Of a DNA stretch of 64,000 nucleotides, positions 27,754-36,976 are shown piece by piece (position 1 is the first letter of the stretch; each line of letters opens with the position of its first letter). Origin of the DNA: SZUA-430 sp040080835 (GTDB lineage Bacteria > Pseudomonadota > Alphaproteobacteria > Micropepsales > Micropepsaceae); the NCBI GenBank assembly GCA_040080835.1, contig JBEBHP010000011.1:107437-171436 (forward strand), read 5' to 3'. The notes beneath the pieces are model-generated. The model was given only the letters and a program-made list of their open reading frames with translations. It made no database searches and was not told the origin of the DNA. The translations under genes and the position numbers were made by a program.

Positions 27754-28070
27754 CTGCGCCGGGTTGTACCCTAAATAATGTGTAAATTCCGCTCCTGATA
27801 ACTCAATTAAATCACGGGTTGCGACGCACAGCTTCCCACTTGACAGATTCCAAAACAGGTCCACACTCATTGTCGCACAAGGCGCGAAAGAACACCTTGT
27901 CGAGCGGAGCAACGGAACCTGTGAGGGAGCATGACGCCACCTGAAAGTAACACAGCTTTCGCCTGGTATCGCGAAGGCACCGTCTAGTTTGCAGCTGCAA
28001 GTCACGTGCTAACGACACTGCTGTAGTCACGCAGATGGATCGGTTTCACAACACAATTTGACATGCCATA

Positions 28071-28164
28071 ACGAGGTTCGTCCTCGTAAACTTAGCCCGG
28101 CTTTGCTGGGTAGTTCGGAAGTGATTAGCGAGCCCCGTGAGCGACAAGTCGCCCGGGGCTTCGC
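28071..28164 (+). ncRNA. candidate structured RNA with three consecutive hairpins
   Basis: Hairpin 1 is ACGAGG/CCTCGT (28071-28087). Hairpin 2 is CCCGGC-TTT-GCTGGG (28096-28110, one G-U). Hairpin 3 is long: GCGAGCCCCG pairs with CGGGGCTTCGC (28128-28137 with 28154-28164, one bulge), enclosing GCGA-CAAG-TCGC. The last could end a transcript, though only AATTTC follows. Direction is drawn as + by the final strong stem, but the structure is nearly symmetrical and the strand is unproven. No known RNA family was recognised. Confidence 0.35.
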
Positions 28165-28176
28165 AATTTCTGGAAC

Positions 28177-28201
28177 CTGATACAGTCACTCTGATACAGT
28201 C
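28177..28201. repeat. direct repeat CTGATACAGTC, two copies
   Basis: The 11-base unit CTGATACAGTC occurs at 28177-28187 and 28191-28201, spaced 14 bases start to start, directly after the third hairpin. It may be a protein-binding site or a simple tandem duplication. Confidence 0.5.
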
Positions 28202-28760
28202 GCGATGAATTGCCACTCAAACCCCTGCCGTGGCGCGCATCTGGCATCTGCGAGTGTTGCACGCAAAACCGCGAACACTTGCGCCTGACACGCAACATCC
28301 GGCGACAGACAAAGGCGTCGACGCGCCACAGGACGGAGACAACGCTTTGCCCCCGAATCTCACTCACAAATGGGTCTGGGCGATCCCGATGCTGCAGATA
28401 CCGTCGTGCCAATCACAGCTGCGTGAATGGTCCGCGCACAGATTCTGATTGCAGTCGCTGCCCAACCCGTCCCCGGCAAGCCGGGACTGCCACAAATCGT
28501 TCACAACCTGCAGCAACCCAAATTCCCTGATTTGAGGGAACAATTCCACTTCGTACCCCCCCTAATAGCGGCGATTTCCGTTCCGGAATCCGTCGGGACG
28601 AGTTCAAACCTGTCAAACTTATGAATGAAATTTTACCATCTTGAATCGAAAGACTAATTCCAACCACGAAGGATTTACTCTAATCCCCCATGATGGTGGA
28701 AAAATCGCGCAAGGCGATGTTGCCAAAGTATAGTGACGTGCGTGGGGGCCAGGGTTAGCA

Positions 28761-29873
28761 ATGAGTTTGAACCGCCGGGTTTTGGCGATCATCGGCGTAT
28801 TTGCACTTGTGTGCGCGCTCTCAGCCTATTGGCTGCTGCAAGGCGCCGATAGCAAAAGCGGACGTGATGACAAGGGCAAGCAGCCAAACCTTGTCACACT
28901 GACGCGTGCAACGCCGCACGAGTTCGTCGACTTGCTGCAGGCGGTCGGTACCGCAAAGGCAAATGAAAGCGTAGAGCTGACAGCCAAGTCGACCGACACC
29001 ATCGCAGCACTGAATTTCAAGGACGGTCAGAAGGTCGAAAAAGATTTTGCAGTAGCGGAGCTCTCGTCACGGGAGCAGACGGCAGACCTGATCGCCGCCC
29101 GCGCCGACCTCAAGGAAATCGACCAAAACTATAAGCGGGCGACCACGCTTGCCGGAAAGGGATTTGTCAGCAAAGCAAACCTGGATTCACTGCGCGCGTC
29201 CCGCGATACGGCTGCAGCGAAGGTCAACGCCATGCTGTCCCGCACGATCGACCGTGTCATTCAGGCCCCTTTCGCAGGCGTGCTCGGACTGCGGCGGGTC
29301 AGCGTCGGCGCCCTGGTTAAGCCCGGCGACATCGTAACGACCCTGGATGACATTTCTCGCATCAAGGTCGACTTCACGATTTCTGAAACGCAACTGGCCG
29401 GCCTGAGGCAGGGCCAGATCGTCCGCGCCACAGCGGCGGCATTTCCAGGCAAAGCTTTTACCGGCAGCATCGACAGCATCGACACGCGCGTCGACACCCA
29501 ATCGCGCACAATCGCCGTCCGCGCGATCTTTGCCAACGACGACGCGATGTTGCTGCCGGGCATGACGCTGAGTATCGGGATCGAGAGCAACAAGCGCACA
29601 GCGCTCGCACTGGACGAACGGACTCTGGTCCCGGTTGAAGACAAGCAATTTGTGTACGTCGTCGAAGATGGCAACACTGCAGCTCGACGCGAAGTAAAAA
29701 TCGGCGCGCGCGAGCCCGGGCTGGTTGAAGTGCTAACCGGCATTGATCCTTCGATGGACGTAGTTCTTGAGGGTACGCTCAGGCTGCGGCCCGGTGCCCC
29801 TGTCAAGGTCGCAGGCGACAAGGGCTCCAGCGACAAGGTTCCTGGCAGAGCGCTCCGAAAGAAAACGCCGTGA
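28761..29873 (+). CDS. RND efflux periplasmic adaptor (HlyD/MFP family)
   Basis: The 370-residue product has an N-terminal signal-anchor (LAIIGVFALVCALSAYWLL). The membrane-fusion order is visible: a barrel-sandwich hybrid (VELTAKSTDTIAALNFKDGQKVEK), a short coiled-coil hairpin (ADLKEIDQNYKRATTLAGKG), the second lipoyl half (QAPFAGVLGLRRVSVGALVKPG) and a beta-barrel (KVDFTISETQLAGL). It links the inner-membrane pump to an outer-membrane channel. The stop overlaps the pump gene start in GTGA, so translation is coupled. No TolC-type gene is in the window. The substrate is unknown. Confidence 0.92.
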   Translation: MSLNRRVLAIIGVFALVCALSAYWLLQGADSKSGRDDKGKQPNLVTLTRATPHEFVDLLQAVGTAKANESVELTAKSTDTIAALNFKDGQKVEKDFAVAELSSREQTADLIAARADLKEIDQNYKRATTLAGKGFVSKANLDSLRASRDTAAAKVNAMLSRTIDRVIQAPFAGVLGLRRVSVGALVKPGDIVTTLDDISRIKVDFTISETQLAGLRQGQIVRATAAAFPGKAFTGSIDSIDTRVDTQSRTIAVRAIFANDDAMLLPGMTLSIGIESNKRTALALDERTLVPVEDKQFVYVVEDGNTAARREVKIGAREPGLVEVLTGIDPSMDVVLEGTLRLRPGAPVKVAGDKGSSDKVPGRALRKKTP

Positions 29874-32800
29874 ACATCTACGAACTCTGCATCAAGCGGC
29901 CGGTCTTTGCGATCGTAATGAGCCTGCTGATCGCATCGTTCGGCATATTGTCCTATTCGCTGCTGCCAATGCGGGAACTTCCCGACATTGATCCGCCGGT
30001 CATTTCGGTCCAGACCACCTATACGGGTGCATCCGCAAACGTCGTTGAGACCCGCATCACCCAGCCGACCGAAGACGCCATCGCCGGCATCGAGGGTATC
30101 GATACGATCTCTTCGTCCTCACGAGACGGCAATTCTTCGGTAAACATAACCTTCAGGCTGACACGCGACATCGAGGCGGCTGCCAACGACGTGCGCAATG
30201 CAATCTCGCGCATCTCCGCAAATTTGCCGGAAGAAGCCGATCCGCCTCAGGTTCAGAAAGCCATTTCGGATGGCTCACCCATCATGTTCCTGAACCTGAC
30301 ATCCAAAACCATGTCCCGAATGGAACTGACGGACTATGTCGATCGCTACGTTGTTGACCGGCTTGCAACAATCGACGGTGTCTCCCAGGCGTCGTCCTTC
30401 GGTGAAACAAAGTCACTGCGCATCTGGATCGACCGGAACGCGCTGGCTGCCAGAGGTCTGACGGTTTCTGATATTGAGGACGCCCTGCGGCGTGAAAATC
30501 TTGAGCTGCCGGCCGGTCGTATTGAGTCTACAGACAGAAACCTGACCATCCGCGTTACGCGCGGTTACAACACCGCCCGCGACTTCAGCGATCTCGTCAT
30601 TCAACGCACCAACGACGGTCACCTTGTCCGCCTGGGCGAAGTGGCAAAAGTGGAAATAGCCAACCGGGAACGTCGCAACGACTTCCGCGGCAACGGTAAA
30701 AGCCAGGTCGGCGTTGGCATCTTCAAGCAGTCGACTGCAAACCAGCTGGCCGTCGCGCGTGACACGCGCAAGGAAGTCGAGGCCATCAAGGCCAACCTTC
30801 CAGCCGGAACCGAACTTGTCATTGCGGTCGACTATTCGATCTTCATCGAGGAATCTGTCAACGAGGTCTTCGTGACGCTTGCAATCACCAGCGTCCTTGT
30901 TCTGACCGTGATTTATCTCTTCCTCGGCAACCTGCGAGCGGCGATCGTCCCGGCCGTCACCGTGCCCGTCTGTCTCCTTGGGGCGATGATCCTGCTTTCC
31001 GCGTTCGGTGCCTCGGTCAACCTGCTGACGCTGCTCGCGCTCGTCTTGGCAATCGGTCTGGTGGTCGATGATGCCATCGTCGTGCTCGAGAACGTCCAGC
31101 GCCGAATTGACGAAGGCGAACCGCCCTTGCTGGCAGGACTGCGGGGAACGAGGCAGGTCGCATTCGCCGTGCTCTCAACGACAGCTGTTTTGATCGCGGT
31201 GTTTGTTCCAATCGTTTTTCTTGAAGGATCAACAGGGCGCCTGTTCTCGGAGCTTGGAATTGCACTCGGCTCGGCCGTCGCATTTTCCGCCCTGATCGCA
31301 CTGACGCTTTGCGCAATGATGTGTTCGCAGCTGCTCGAGCCGGTCGAACGAGAAGGCGCGCTGGCCGTTGCCATCCATCACGCCACCACGTCTCTGTCAA
31401 ACGCGTACAAGCGAGCCCTCGACGCCTCGCTCGATACGCCGTGGGTCATCATCACAGTCCTGATCGCCATCAGCGGCGCAGCCTACTGGTTGTTTGAGGC
31501 CGTGCCCGGGGAAATCGCGCCATCCGAGGATCGCGGCATGTTTGACATCAACGTCTCGATGGCCGAAGGCACCGGATACGATGCAGCACATGCCCAGATG
31601 CTGGAAATTGAAAAGGAGCTCCTGCCACTGGTAAAGGACGGCACGGCAACGCGTGTCATCATTCGCGTTCCCGGAAGCTTCGGGCCGTCGTCCGACTTCA
31701 ACGGCGGACGCGGAATTGTGGTTCTAGGACCATGGGGTACGAGGCCACCCCAGTCAGCGGTGATCGAAACCGTTTCAAGGAAGCTGAAAAAATTTGCGGC
31801 AGCGCGGGCTGTCGCCATCGCTCGCTCCAGCTTCGGCAGGGGTGGCGGTGGCTCGCAGACACCGGTTCAATTCGTCATCGGCGGCAATAGCTTTGAAGAC
31901 CTGCTGGTCTGGCGGGACAAGATGCTGGAAAAGGCCGAGGAGTTTCCGGGCCTCACAAACGTCGACGCAGACTACAAGGAAACCAAGCCCCAGCTTTCCG
32001 TCGCGATTGACAAGAACCGCGCGGCGGAACTGGGCGTATCCACGTTGACCGTTGGACGCACGCTTGAAACCGTGATGGGTCAGCGCCGCGTCGGCACGAT
32101 CGTCGACGACGGTGAAGAGTACGACATAATTGTGCAGGGTGCTGAAGACGAGCGCCGACAGCCGAACGACCTGACGAACATCATGGTCCGTGCGCGCAAC
32201 GGCGAACTGGTGCCGCTGGCCAACCTGGTAACACTGAAGGAACAGGCTGCCGCATCCTCGCTGAGCCGTTTCAACCGCCTGCGGGCGATCACCATCTCGG
32301 CAAACCTCGCACCAGGCACGACGCTGGGACAGGGACTAAACTTCCTTGAGAAGGCAGCCCGTGAAGTGCTGCCGCCAAATGCGCAGATCGACTACAAGGG
32401 GCAATCGCTTGAGTACAAGGAGTCCAACTCGAAACTCGCCTTCACGTTTGCCCTGGCACTGCTCGTGGTGTTCCTGGTGCTTGCCGCGCAGTTCGAAAGC
32501 TTTGTGCATCCCTTCGTCATCATCCTGACAGTGCCGCTGGCTGTGTCAGGTGCCCTGTTCGGCCTCTGGGTGTCGGGTGCAACGATGAACATCTACAGCC
32601 AGATCGGCATCGTCATGCTTGTGGGCCTCGCTGCAAAGAACGGCATTCTGATTGTCGAATTCGCAAACCAGCTCCGGGACGAGGGCAAGTCTATCCGTGA
32701 CGCCTTGGTCGAGGCCTCCACGACCAGGTTTCGCCCGATCCTGATGACCTCGCTCGCGACCGCGATGGGCGCGGTACCTCTCATGCTGTGGCAGGGCGCA

Positions 32801-32968
32801 GGCTCACAAAGCCGTTTCGCAATCGGCATCGTGATCTTTTCAGGCGTGATTTTCTCGACGGCGCTGACACTGTTTGTTGTGCCAGCCTTTTACAATCTGC
32901 TCGCCCGGTTCACGCGCTCGCCAAACGCCATCGCCAGGGAGATCGAAGCCCTCAACGCCAGCCACTAA
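29870..32968 (+). CDS. RND multidrug efflux permease (AcrB/HAE1 family)
   Basis: This 1032-residue inner-membrane proton-driven pump has 12 helices in the RND layout. The first begins PVFAIVMSLLIASFGILSY. The proton-relay aspartates are in LAIGLVVDDAIVVLENV (about residue 400). Periplasmic porter domains include SANLPEEADPPQVQK and the second-half EYDIIVQGAEDERRQ. GTG is the start, inside the stop of the adaptor gene. Such pumps export hydrophobic or amphiphilic compounds. The C-terminal tail is short. The regulator is not adjacent; the next gene is a convergent histidine kinase ending 9 bases away. Confidence 0.95.
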   Translation: MNIYELCIKRPVFAIVMSLLIASFGILSYSLLPMRELPDIDPPVISVQTTYTGASANVVETRITQPTEDAIAGIEGIDTISSSSRDGNSSVNITFRLTRDIEAAANDVRNAISRISANLPEEADPPQVQKAISDGSPIMFLNLTSKTMSRMELTDYVDRYVVDRLATIDGVSQASSFGETKSLRIWIDRNALAARGLTVSDIEDALRRENLELPAGRIESTDRNLTIRVTRGYNTARDFSDLVIQRTNDGHLVRLGEVAKVEIANRERRNDFRGNGKSQVGVGIFKQSTANQLAVARDTRKEVEAIKANLPAGTELVIAVDYSIFIEESVNEVFVTLAITSVLVLTVIYLFLGNLRAAIVPAVTVPVCLLGAMILLSAFGASVNLLTLLALVLAIGLVVDDAIVVLENVQRRIDEGEPPLLAGLRGTRQVAFAVLSTTAVLIAVFVPIVFLEGSTGRLFSELGIALGSAVAFSALIALTLCAMMCSQLLEPVEREGALAVAIHHATTSLSNAYKRALDASLDTPWVIITVLIAISGAAYWLFEAVPGEIAPSEDRGMFDINVSMAEGTGYDAAHAQMLEIEKELLPLVKDGTATRVIIRVPGSFGPSSDFNGGRGIVVLGPWGTRPPQSAVIETVSRKLKKFAAARAVAIARSSFGRGGGGSQTPVQFVIGGNSFEDLLVWRDKMLEKAEEFPGLTNVDADYKETKPQLSVAIDKNRAAELGVSTLTVGRTLETVMGQRRVGTIVDDGEEYDIIVQGAEDERRQPNDLTNIMVRARNGELVPLANLVTLKEQAAASSLSRFNRLRAITISANLAPGTTLGQGLNFLEKAAREVLPPNAQIDYKGQSLEYKESNSKLAFTFALALLVVFLVLAAQFESFVHPFVIILTVPLAVSGALFGLWVSGATMNIYSQIGIVMLVGLAAKNGILIVEFANQLRDEGKSIRDALVEASTTRFRPILMTSLATAMGAVPLMLWQGAGSQSRFAIGIVIFSGVIFSTALTLFVVPAFYNLLARFTRSPNAIAREIEALNASH

Positions 32969-32977
32969 GTCGTCGCC

Positions 32978-34732
32978 TCAAGCGCGGGCGCGGAACTTCT
33001 CCGGAAACACGAGCTTGCTCTCGTCCGAGTCCGCTTCATCTGCGGTAACATCCGGCAGATGGAGCGTGACAGTGGTGCCATCTCCGAGCGCGCTCACGAT
33101 GTTCATCTGTCCATCGTGGAGTTCCGTCAAAGCCTTGACGAGTGACAGCCCAAGCCCCGTTCCCTTGTGAAGAGATCTCACGCCAGCGACCTGCTCAAAC
33201 GGTCTTCCGATGCGTTCGAGGTCACCCGAAGGGATGCCAACGCCCGTATCCGCAACCTGGATGTCAACACCGTCCGCACAGCCGGTCGCCGACAGGACCA
33301 CTGCTCCTTCACTCAGCGTGAACTTGATGGAATTGGACAACAGGTTGACGAGCGCCTGCTTGAGCGCACGGCGATCTGCACTGACAGACAGACCGCGCGG
33401 GGTTTCGCACTGCAGATTCACACCAGCATCATCGGCAACGCCAGAAACCATCGCGATGCACTCGTCGAACAGGGGGCGCAACTCCACACGCTGGCGTTCG
33501 ATGGTGAATTTGCCAGCCTCGATCTTCGACATGTCGAGAAGGTCAGAGACAAGATCGACCAGGTGCAGGCCGGACGTTCTGATATGATCGGCATACTCAC
33601 GGTACTTTACGTGCCCAACGGAGCCAAAGACCTCATTATGCATCATGTCGGCAAATCCGATGATGGCGTTCAGCGGTGTCCGCAGCTCATGGGTGACGGA
33701 GGCAAGAAAGCGAAGCTTCGCCTGAGATGACTCATCAGCCCGGTCACGCGCGATCACCAGATCTGCAATACGTGCATTGCGCTCGGACACATCCCGCGAA
33801 ATGGCAATGATCTCGCCGTCATTGAACTGCGCCCTCATTTCCACGGGCACATAGGAACCGTCACGGCGGCGCAGGCGAAACTCGATCGTCTGTGGTCCCT
33901 GGCTGAGCGCCCGTTGCAACCCCAGCTCGACCAGCTTGAGATCCTGGATGTGAACAAACATGGCAGGGCTCAGGCCTTCAAACTCGGCAGCGTGAATGCC
34001 AAGCAAGTCTTCTACCGACGGTGAGCAGTACAGCACCGTCCCTCCCGCAGAGTGTCGCGTAATCAGGTCAGGCGCACCGGCAGTCACCGAATGAAGGAAC
34101 AAAAGGCGGCGACCGAGCTGCGAAGTCTCCTGCTCAAACCGGCGCTGCAGCGCACGCAACGAAAGCATACCGACGATCAGGGCAGTAAAAATCGAGCCAC
34201 CGAAGACAAACGCCACAAGTTCCGTCGGCAATTTCGAAGGAGGCAGCCACCCCAGCATGGACAGGGAGGCGCAAAGGAAGAACCCGGCTCCTGCCAATAC
34301 TGATGATTGCACGATGGCCCGACCGCGCCCGGTTACGGCAGCCTCCATCGGTACGATCAAGAGCCATGGCAACGCTGGTGAAACGACGCCTCCCGTCAGG
34401 AGCGACACCGACGTCACAAATCCACACAGGCAGGCCGCAGACGCCGCCTGCCCTGACTCGAGCGGCCAGTTCATCCTCACGGCCAAACCAATGAAAAGGG
34501 GTGCCCACATAAACAGGAACACACACACAGTGCTGAAGTCCGCCGGGCCAATGAACATCCAGTGCAATGGCCACGCGGCGGCGCCAATCGCGCCGGCCAA
34601 CATATTGGCGGAAATGAAAGATTCCTTGCGCGCAGTGGGACTGGCAGACTCGCTGCCCAGCACACCGTCAAAGGCGTCAAGGAGAAAACCGCTAAGCGAA
34701 CCGCGCACGCCGGCTAAAGAACTGGACACCAT
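32978..34732 (-). CDS. membrane PAS histidine kinase (PleC/DivJ-like)
   Basis: The 584-residue product has about six N-terminal helices (FLFMWAPLFIGLAVRMNW, VSPALPWLLIVPM and others), then a PAS domain (about 225-345: GTVLYCSPSVEDLLG, then RRRDGSYVPVEM). The kinase core follows: H-box FLASVTHELRTPLNAIIGF, N-box VNLLSNSIKF, G1 VADTGVGI and G2 GTGLGLSLV. This is close to PleC-type kinases, which act in alphaproteobacterial cell-cycle phosphorelays. An ATG with GGGGAA upstream is chosen; a TTG at 34774 is the longer alternative. No response regulator is adjacent. Confidence 0.88.
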   Translation of the reverse strand: MVSSSLAGVRGSLSGFLLDAFDGVLGSESASPTARKESFISANMLAGAIGAAAWPLHWMFIGPADFSTVCVFLFMWAPLFIGLAVRMNWPLESGQAASAACLCGFVTSVSLLTGGVVSPALPWLLIVPMEAAVTGRGRAIVQSSVLAGAGFFLCASLSMLGWLPPSKLPTELVAFVFGGSIFTALIVGMLSLRALQRRFEQETSQLGRRLLFLHSVTAGAPDLITRHSAGGTVLYCSPSVEDLLGIHAAEFEGLSPAMFVHIQDLKLVELGLQRALSQGPQTIEFRLRRRDGSYVPVEMRAQFNDGEIIAISRDVSERNARIADLVIARDRADESSQAKLRFLASVTHELRTPLNAIIGFADMMHNEVFGSVGHVKYREYADHIRTSGLHLVDLVSDLLDMSKIEAGKFTIERQRVELRPLFDECIAMVSGVADDAGVNLQCETPRGLSVSADRRALKQALVNLLSNSIKFTLSEGAVVLSATGCADGVDIQVADTGVGIPSGDLERIGRPFEQVAGVRSLHKGTGLGLSLVKALTELHDGQMNIVSALGDGTTVTLHLPDVTADEADSDESKLVFPEKFRARA

Positions 34733-35081
34733 ATCGACTCGTTCCCCATTCGTTAACGAGAGGCTGAGCGTCAAAGGTTAATGAAATCTAAACAAGCGCA
34801 TCTCCGCAGAGCAAATTTGGGTATTCCAGTGGAAAACTGACGCCTGTCGAGACCTGATATTTGCTCGCGGCCATTCACTCAAATTTTCGCGAAATACAGA
34901 TCAACTACGCCTCGAATTCAAACAGCAATTAGTTCAAGAGACCCACCACGCATTGCCAATTTCCTTGTAGATGAATCGAATGAAGTCCTAGCGGATTCCG
35001 CGATCCATTCAATTTTTCGGATATTTTTGAGCGATTTCGAACGAGCATGGCCCAGACTCCCGATCGCGTGTGGAGGACGGC
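34733..35081. other. intergenic region between histidine kinase and DUF5330 gene
   Basis: AT-richer than its flanks and without a convincing gene. It holds the divergent promoters. One imperfect CtrA-like pair, TTAA-N7-TAAA, is at 34778-34792, close to the kinase start. No terminator or repeat is clear. Confidence 0.5.
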
Positions 35082-35414
35082 ATGAGCTTCATCTTCAGGA
35101 CAATTTTCTGGCTTGCACTGGCCATAGTCGTTGTGCCGCCCGAGGCACGTCTGGGCGGGCACGACACTGCCGACTTCCGCAACATGGATGTCGGGCTGGA
35201 ACTGCACAATGCAGCCTATACAGCCTGGTCCATGGCTTCAGCCTCAATGCAGGCGTGCAATGCCAACCCGCAGCTCTGCAAGGCCGCGACGGACCTGTGG
35301 CAAACCACCTGGCAAACGGTTGGCGAATTGGCCACATCTGCACCAGAGAATTTCGAAGTTGAATCCCGGGAAATCAGCACAGCGGAAGCAAAACCGTATG
35401 CAATCCCGCAATAA
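35082..35414 (+). CDS. DUF5330-like small exported protein
   Basis: The 110-residue product begins with a signal or anchor helix (FIFRTIFWLALAIVVVPP), as DUF5330 proteins do. The mature part has a single Cys pair in SMQACNANPQLCKAATDL, which could form a disulfide in the periplasm, then a helix TWQTVGELATS. The family has no known role. The ATG at 35082 is preceded by GGAGGA at good spacing. It stands alone, with the GNAT gene about 100 bases downstream. Confidence 0.6.
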   Translation: MSFIFRTIFWLALAIVVVPPEARLGGHDTADFRNMDVGLELHNAAYTAWSMASASMQACNANPQLCKAATDLWQTTWQTVGELATSAPENFEVESREISTAEAKPYAIPQ

Positions 35415-35520
35415 ACGTCCGAGAATTGTGCGTGACACCCCCTTGGCACCTTCCTATTCTCCGCCGCCTTCCATTCAGGCCTGACGATCTTCGCCAGCCA
35501 GGAGTCCGGAGTTCATCCCA

Positions 35521-36045
35521 ATGTCGGCACCAGCCGCAAGCCCGCAACTATCTGCGGGCACACTTCCAGTCACTGTACGCAAGGCCAGACCAGAAGACTG
35601 CGTCATCATGATCGACATGATCCGCGCGCTGGCAAACTATCAGGGCGTTGGTGACAGGGTACAATCTTCAGCAGAACTGTTGCGAAAAGATGGTTTCGGC
35701 GAAAGCCCTCGGTTTGAAGCACTCATCGCCGAACGCAGCGGAGTGTATGTGGGGCTCGCCATTTTCCAGCCGCATTATTCAAGCTGGGAAGGCGCGACGG
35801 TACTGCAGATCACGGACTTGTTCGTTGCAGAATCCGCCCGTGGCACAGGCGTCGGTTTCCGACTGGCGCTTGAAGTCGGAAAAATCGCACGTGAGCGCAG
35901 CTGCTCGGGACTCCAGCTGAACATGGTACATGCGAACCCGTCACGAAGTTCGCTTGACCGCATCGGCTTTGTGCACCAAGACGACCTGCTGCATTACCGC
36001 CTCGATACTGCGGGCCTGCGCAAGCTCGTGGAATCCGAACGTTGA
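35521..36045 (+). CDS. GNAT-family N-acetyltransferase
   Basis: This 174-residue acetyltransferase has the GNAT fold: TVRKARPEDCVIMIDMIRAL at the start, the strand LQITDLFVAESARGTGVGFRLALEVGKIA containing the acetyl-CoA P-loop (ARGTGVG), and NMVHANPSRSSLDRIGFV near the end. It resembles the GNAT group close to spermidine/diamine acetyltransferases, but the substrate is not readable. A short spacer and GGAG precede the ATG. Its stop overlaps the following MaoC gene by four bases, so the two are probably co-translated. Confidence 0.8.
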   Translation: MSAPAASPQLSAGTLPVTVRKARPEDCVIMIDMIRALANYQGVGDRVQSSAELLRKDGFGESPRFEALIAERSGVYVGLAIFQPHYSSWEGATVLQITDLFVAESARGTGVGFRLALEVGKIARERSCSGLQLNMVHANPSRSSLDRIGFVHQDDLLHYRLDTAGLRKLVESER

Positions 36046-36524
36046 ACTTCGACCCGTTGAAGCACGAGGTCGTGCCGCAGCGAGGCTTCGAGGATTTGCG
36101 TGTGGGCGAGAAATTCGCCCTGCCCTCCCGCACAATCAACGACGCAAATTTTTCCGCATTCCAGACTGTGTCATGTGACAATCACCCGATCCACTATGAC
36201 AACGAATACTGCCGCCAGCGCGGACTGCCGGCACCCTTGGCACATGGCCTCCAGGTACTTAGCTTCACCGCCGCCGGCGCAGGCCTGTTTCCTCACATGA
36301 TCGGTGATGCCCTGATAGGCTTTGTGGAGGTGCAGGCGAAGTTCCTCAAGGGTGTCGTCGCGGGAGACACGCTTTATCCGGCACTCATAGTGACTGAACT
36401 GGTCTGCCAGCGCACGACGGGTCTCGTGACGATGAGCGCGACAGTTCACAATCAGCGCAGTGAACTGGTGCTGGACGGCCGCCACGTGTACTTGCTGCGC
36501 CTGGTCCGCACGGACGCGCACTGA
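36042..36524 (+). CDS. MaoC-like (R)-hydratase domain protein
   Basis: The 160-residue hot-dog-fold protein has the hydratase motif: INDANFSAFQTVSCDNHPIHYDNEYC, with Asp and His as catalytic residues, and LAHGLQVLSFTAAGAG. It likely hydrates 2-enoyl-CoA-type compounds. TTG is the start and overlaps the GNAT stop; without it the protein would lack its first strand. The helix-strand end GRHVYLLRLVR is usual. A SufE gene follows after 15 bases. Confidence 0.8.
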   Translation: MNFDPLKHEVVPQRGFEDLRVGEKFALPSRTINDANFSAFQTVSCDNHPIHYDNEYCRQRGLPAPLAHGLQVLSFTAAGAGLFPHMIGDALIGFVEVQAKFLKGVVAGDTLYPALIVTELVCQRTTGLVTMSATVHNQRSELVLDGRHVYLLRLVRTDAH

Positions 36525-36539
36525 ACAAGAGGGTGTCGG

Positions 36540-36965
36540 ATGACAATGCCGAAAACCATCGAGGACATTCTTTCGGACTTTGATGTTGTTGACGACTGGG
36601 AAGAGCGTTACCGCTATATCATTGACCTGGGCAGGAAAATGCCGGCGATGCCCGACAGCATGAAGACGCAAGCCAACAAGGTGCAGGGCTGCGCCAGCCA
36701 GGTATGGATCAAGGCGACAGCATCAGAAGACCGCAAGACCATCACGTTCGAAGGCGACAGTGACGCCATGATCGTGAGGGGCCTGATCGCTCTTCTAATG
36801 GTCATCTACTCCGGACAAACGGCGTCTTTCATCATCGCCACGGACGTCAGGAAAATTCTCGCGAGACTTGGCCTCGACTCAAATCTCAGCCAGCAAAGAT
36901 CAAACGGTCTCAACTCGATGATCGAGTGCATACGCGCGGATGCCAACACGCTGCTGCAGAACTGA
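36540..36965 (+). CDS. sufE: SufE family sulfur acceptor
   Basis: The 141-residue product is a SufE protein. Cys51 in KVQGCASQVW is the sulfur-accepting residue that takes persulfide from a cysteine desulfurase and passes it to Fe-S cluster assembly. TIEDILSDFDVVDDWEERYRYIIDLG is the usual N-terminus, and GLIALLMVIYSGQTASFI the helical core. Other Suf genes are not in the window, so this is a stand-alone copy. It follows the MaoC gene by 15 bases in the same direction. Confidence 0.9.
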   Translation: MTMPKTIEDILSDFDVVDDWEERYRYIIDLGRKMPAMPDSMKTQANKVQGCASQVWIKATASEDRKTITFEGDSDAMIVRGLIALLMVIYSGQTASFIIATDVRKILARLGLDSNLSQQRSNGLNSMIECIRADANTLLQN

Positions 36966-36976
36966 TTGGACTGGAT

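Larger units (their letters stand above)
27754..28760. other. 1 kb intergenic region before the RND operon
   Basis: No credible protein gene is seen in either strand: the small open frames have poor ribosome sites and no family resemblance. The region contains one strong folded element (28071-28164) and a short direct repeat (28177-28201). The last 150 bases are AT-richer and must carry the promoter of the RND operon. Confidence 0.6.

Noticed and set aside
28413..28667. Small minus-strand frame in the 1 kb gap
   Set aside because: No start signal and no recognisable features.
34778..34792. CtrA-like TTAA-N7-TAAA upstream of the histidine kinase
   Set aside because: One arm is imperfect and it could easily arise by chance in AT-rich DNA.
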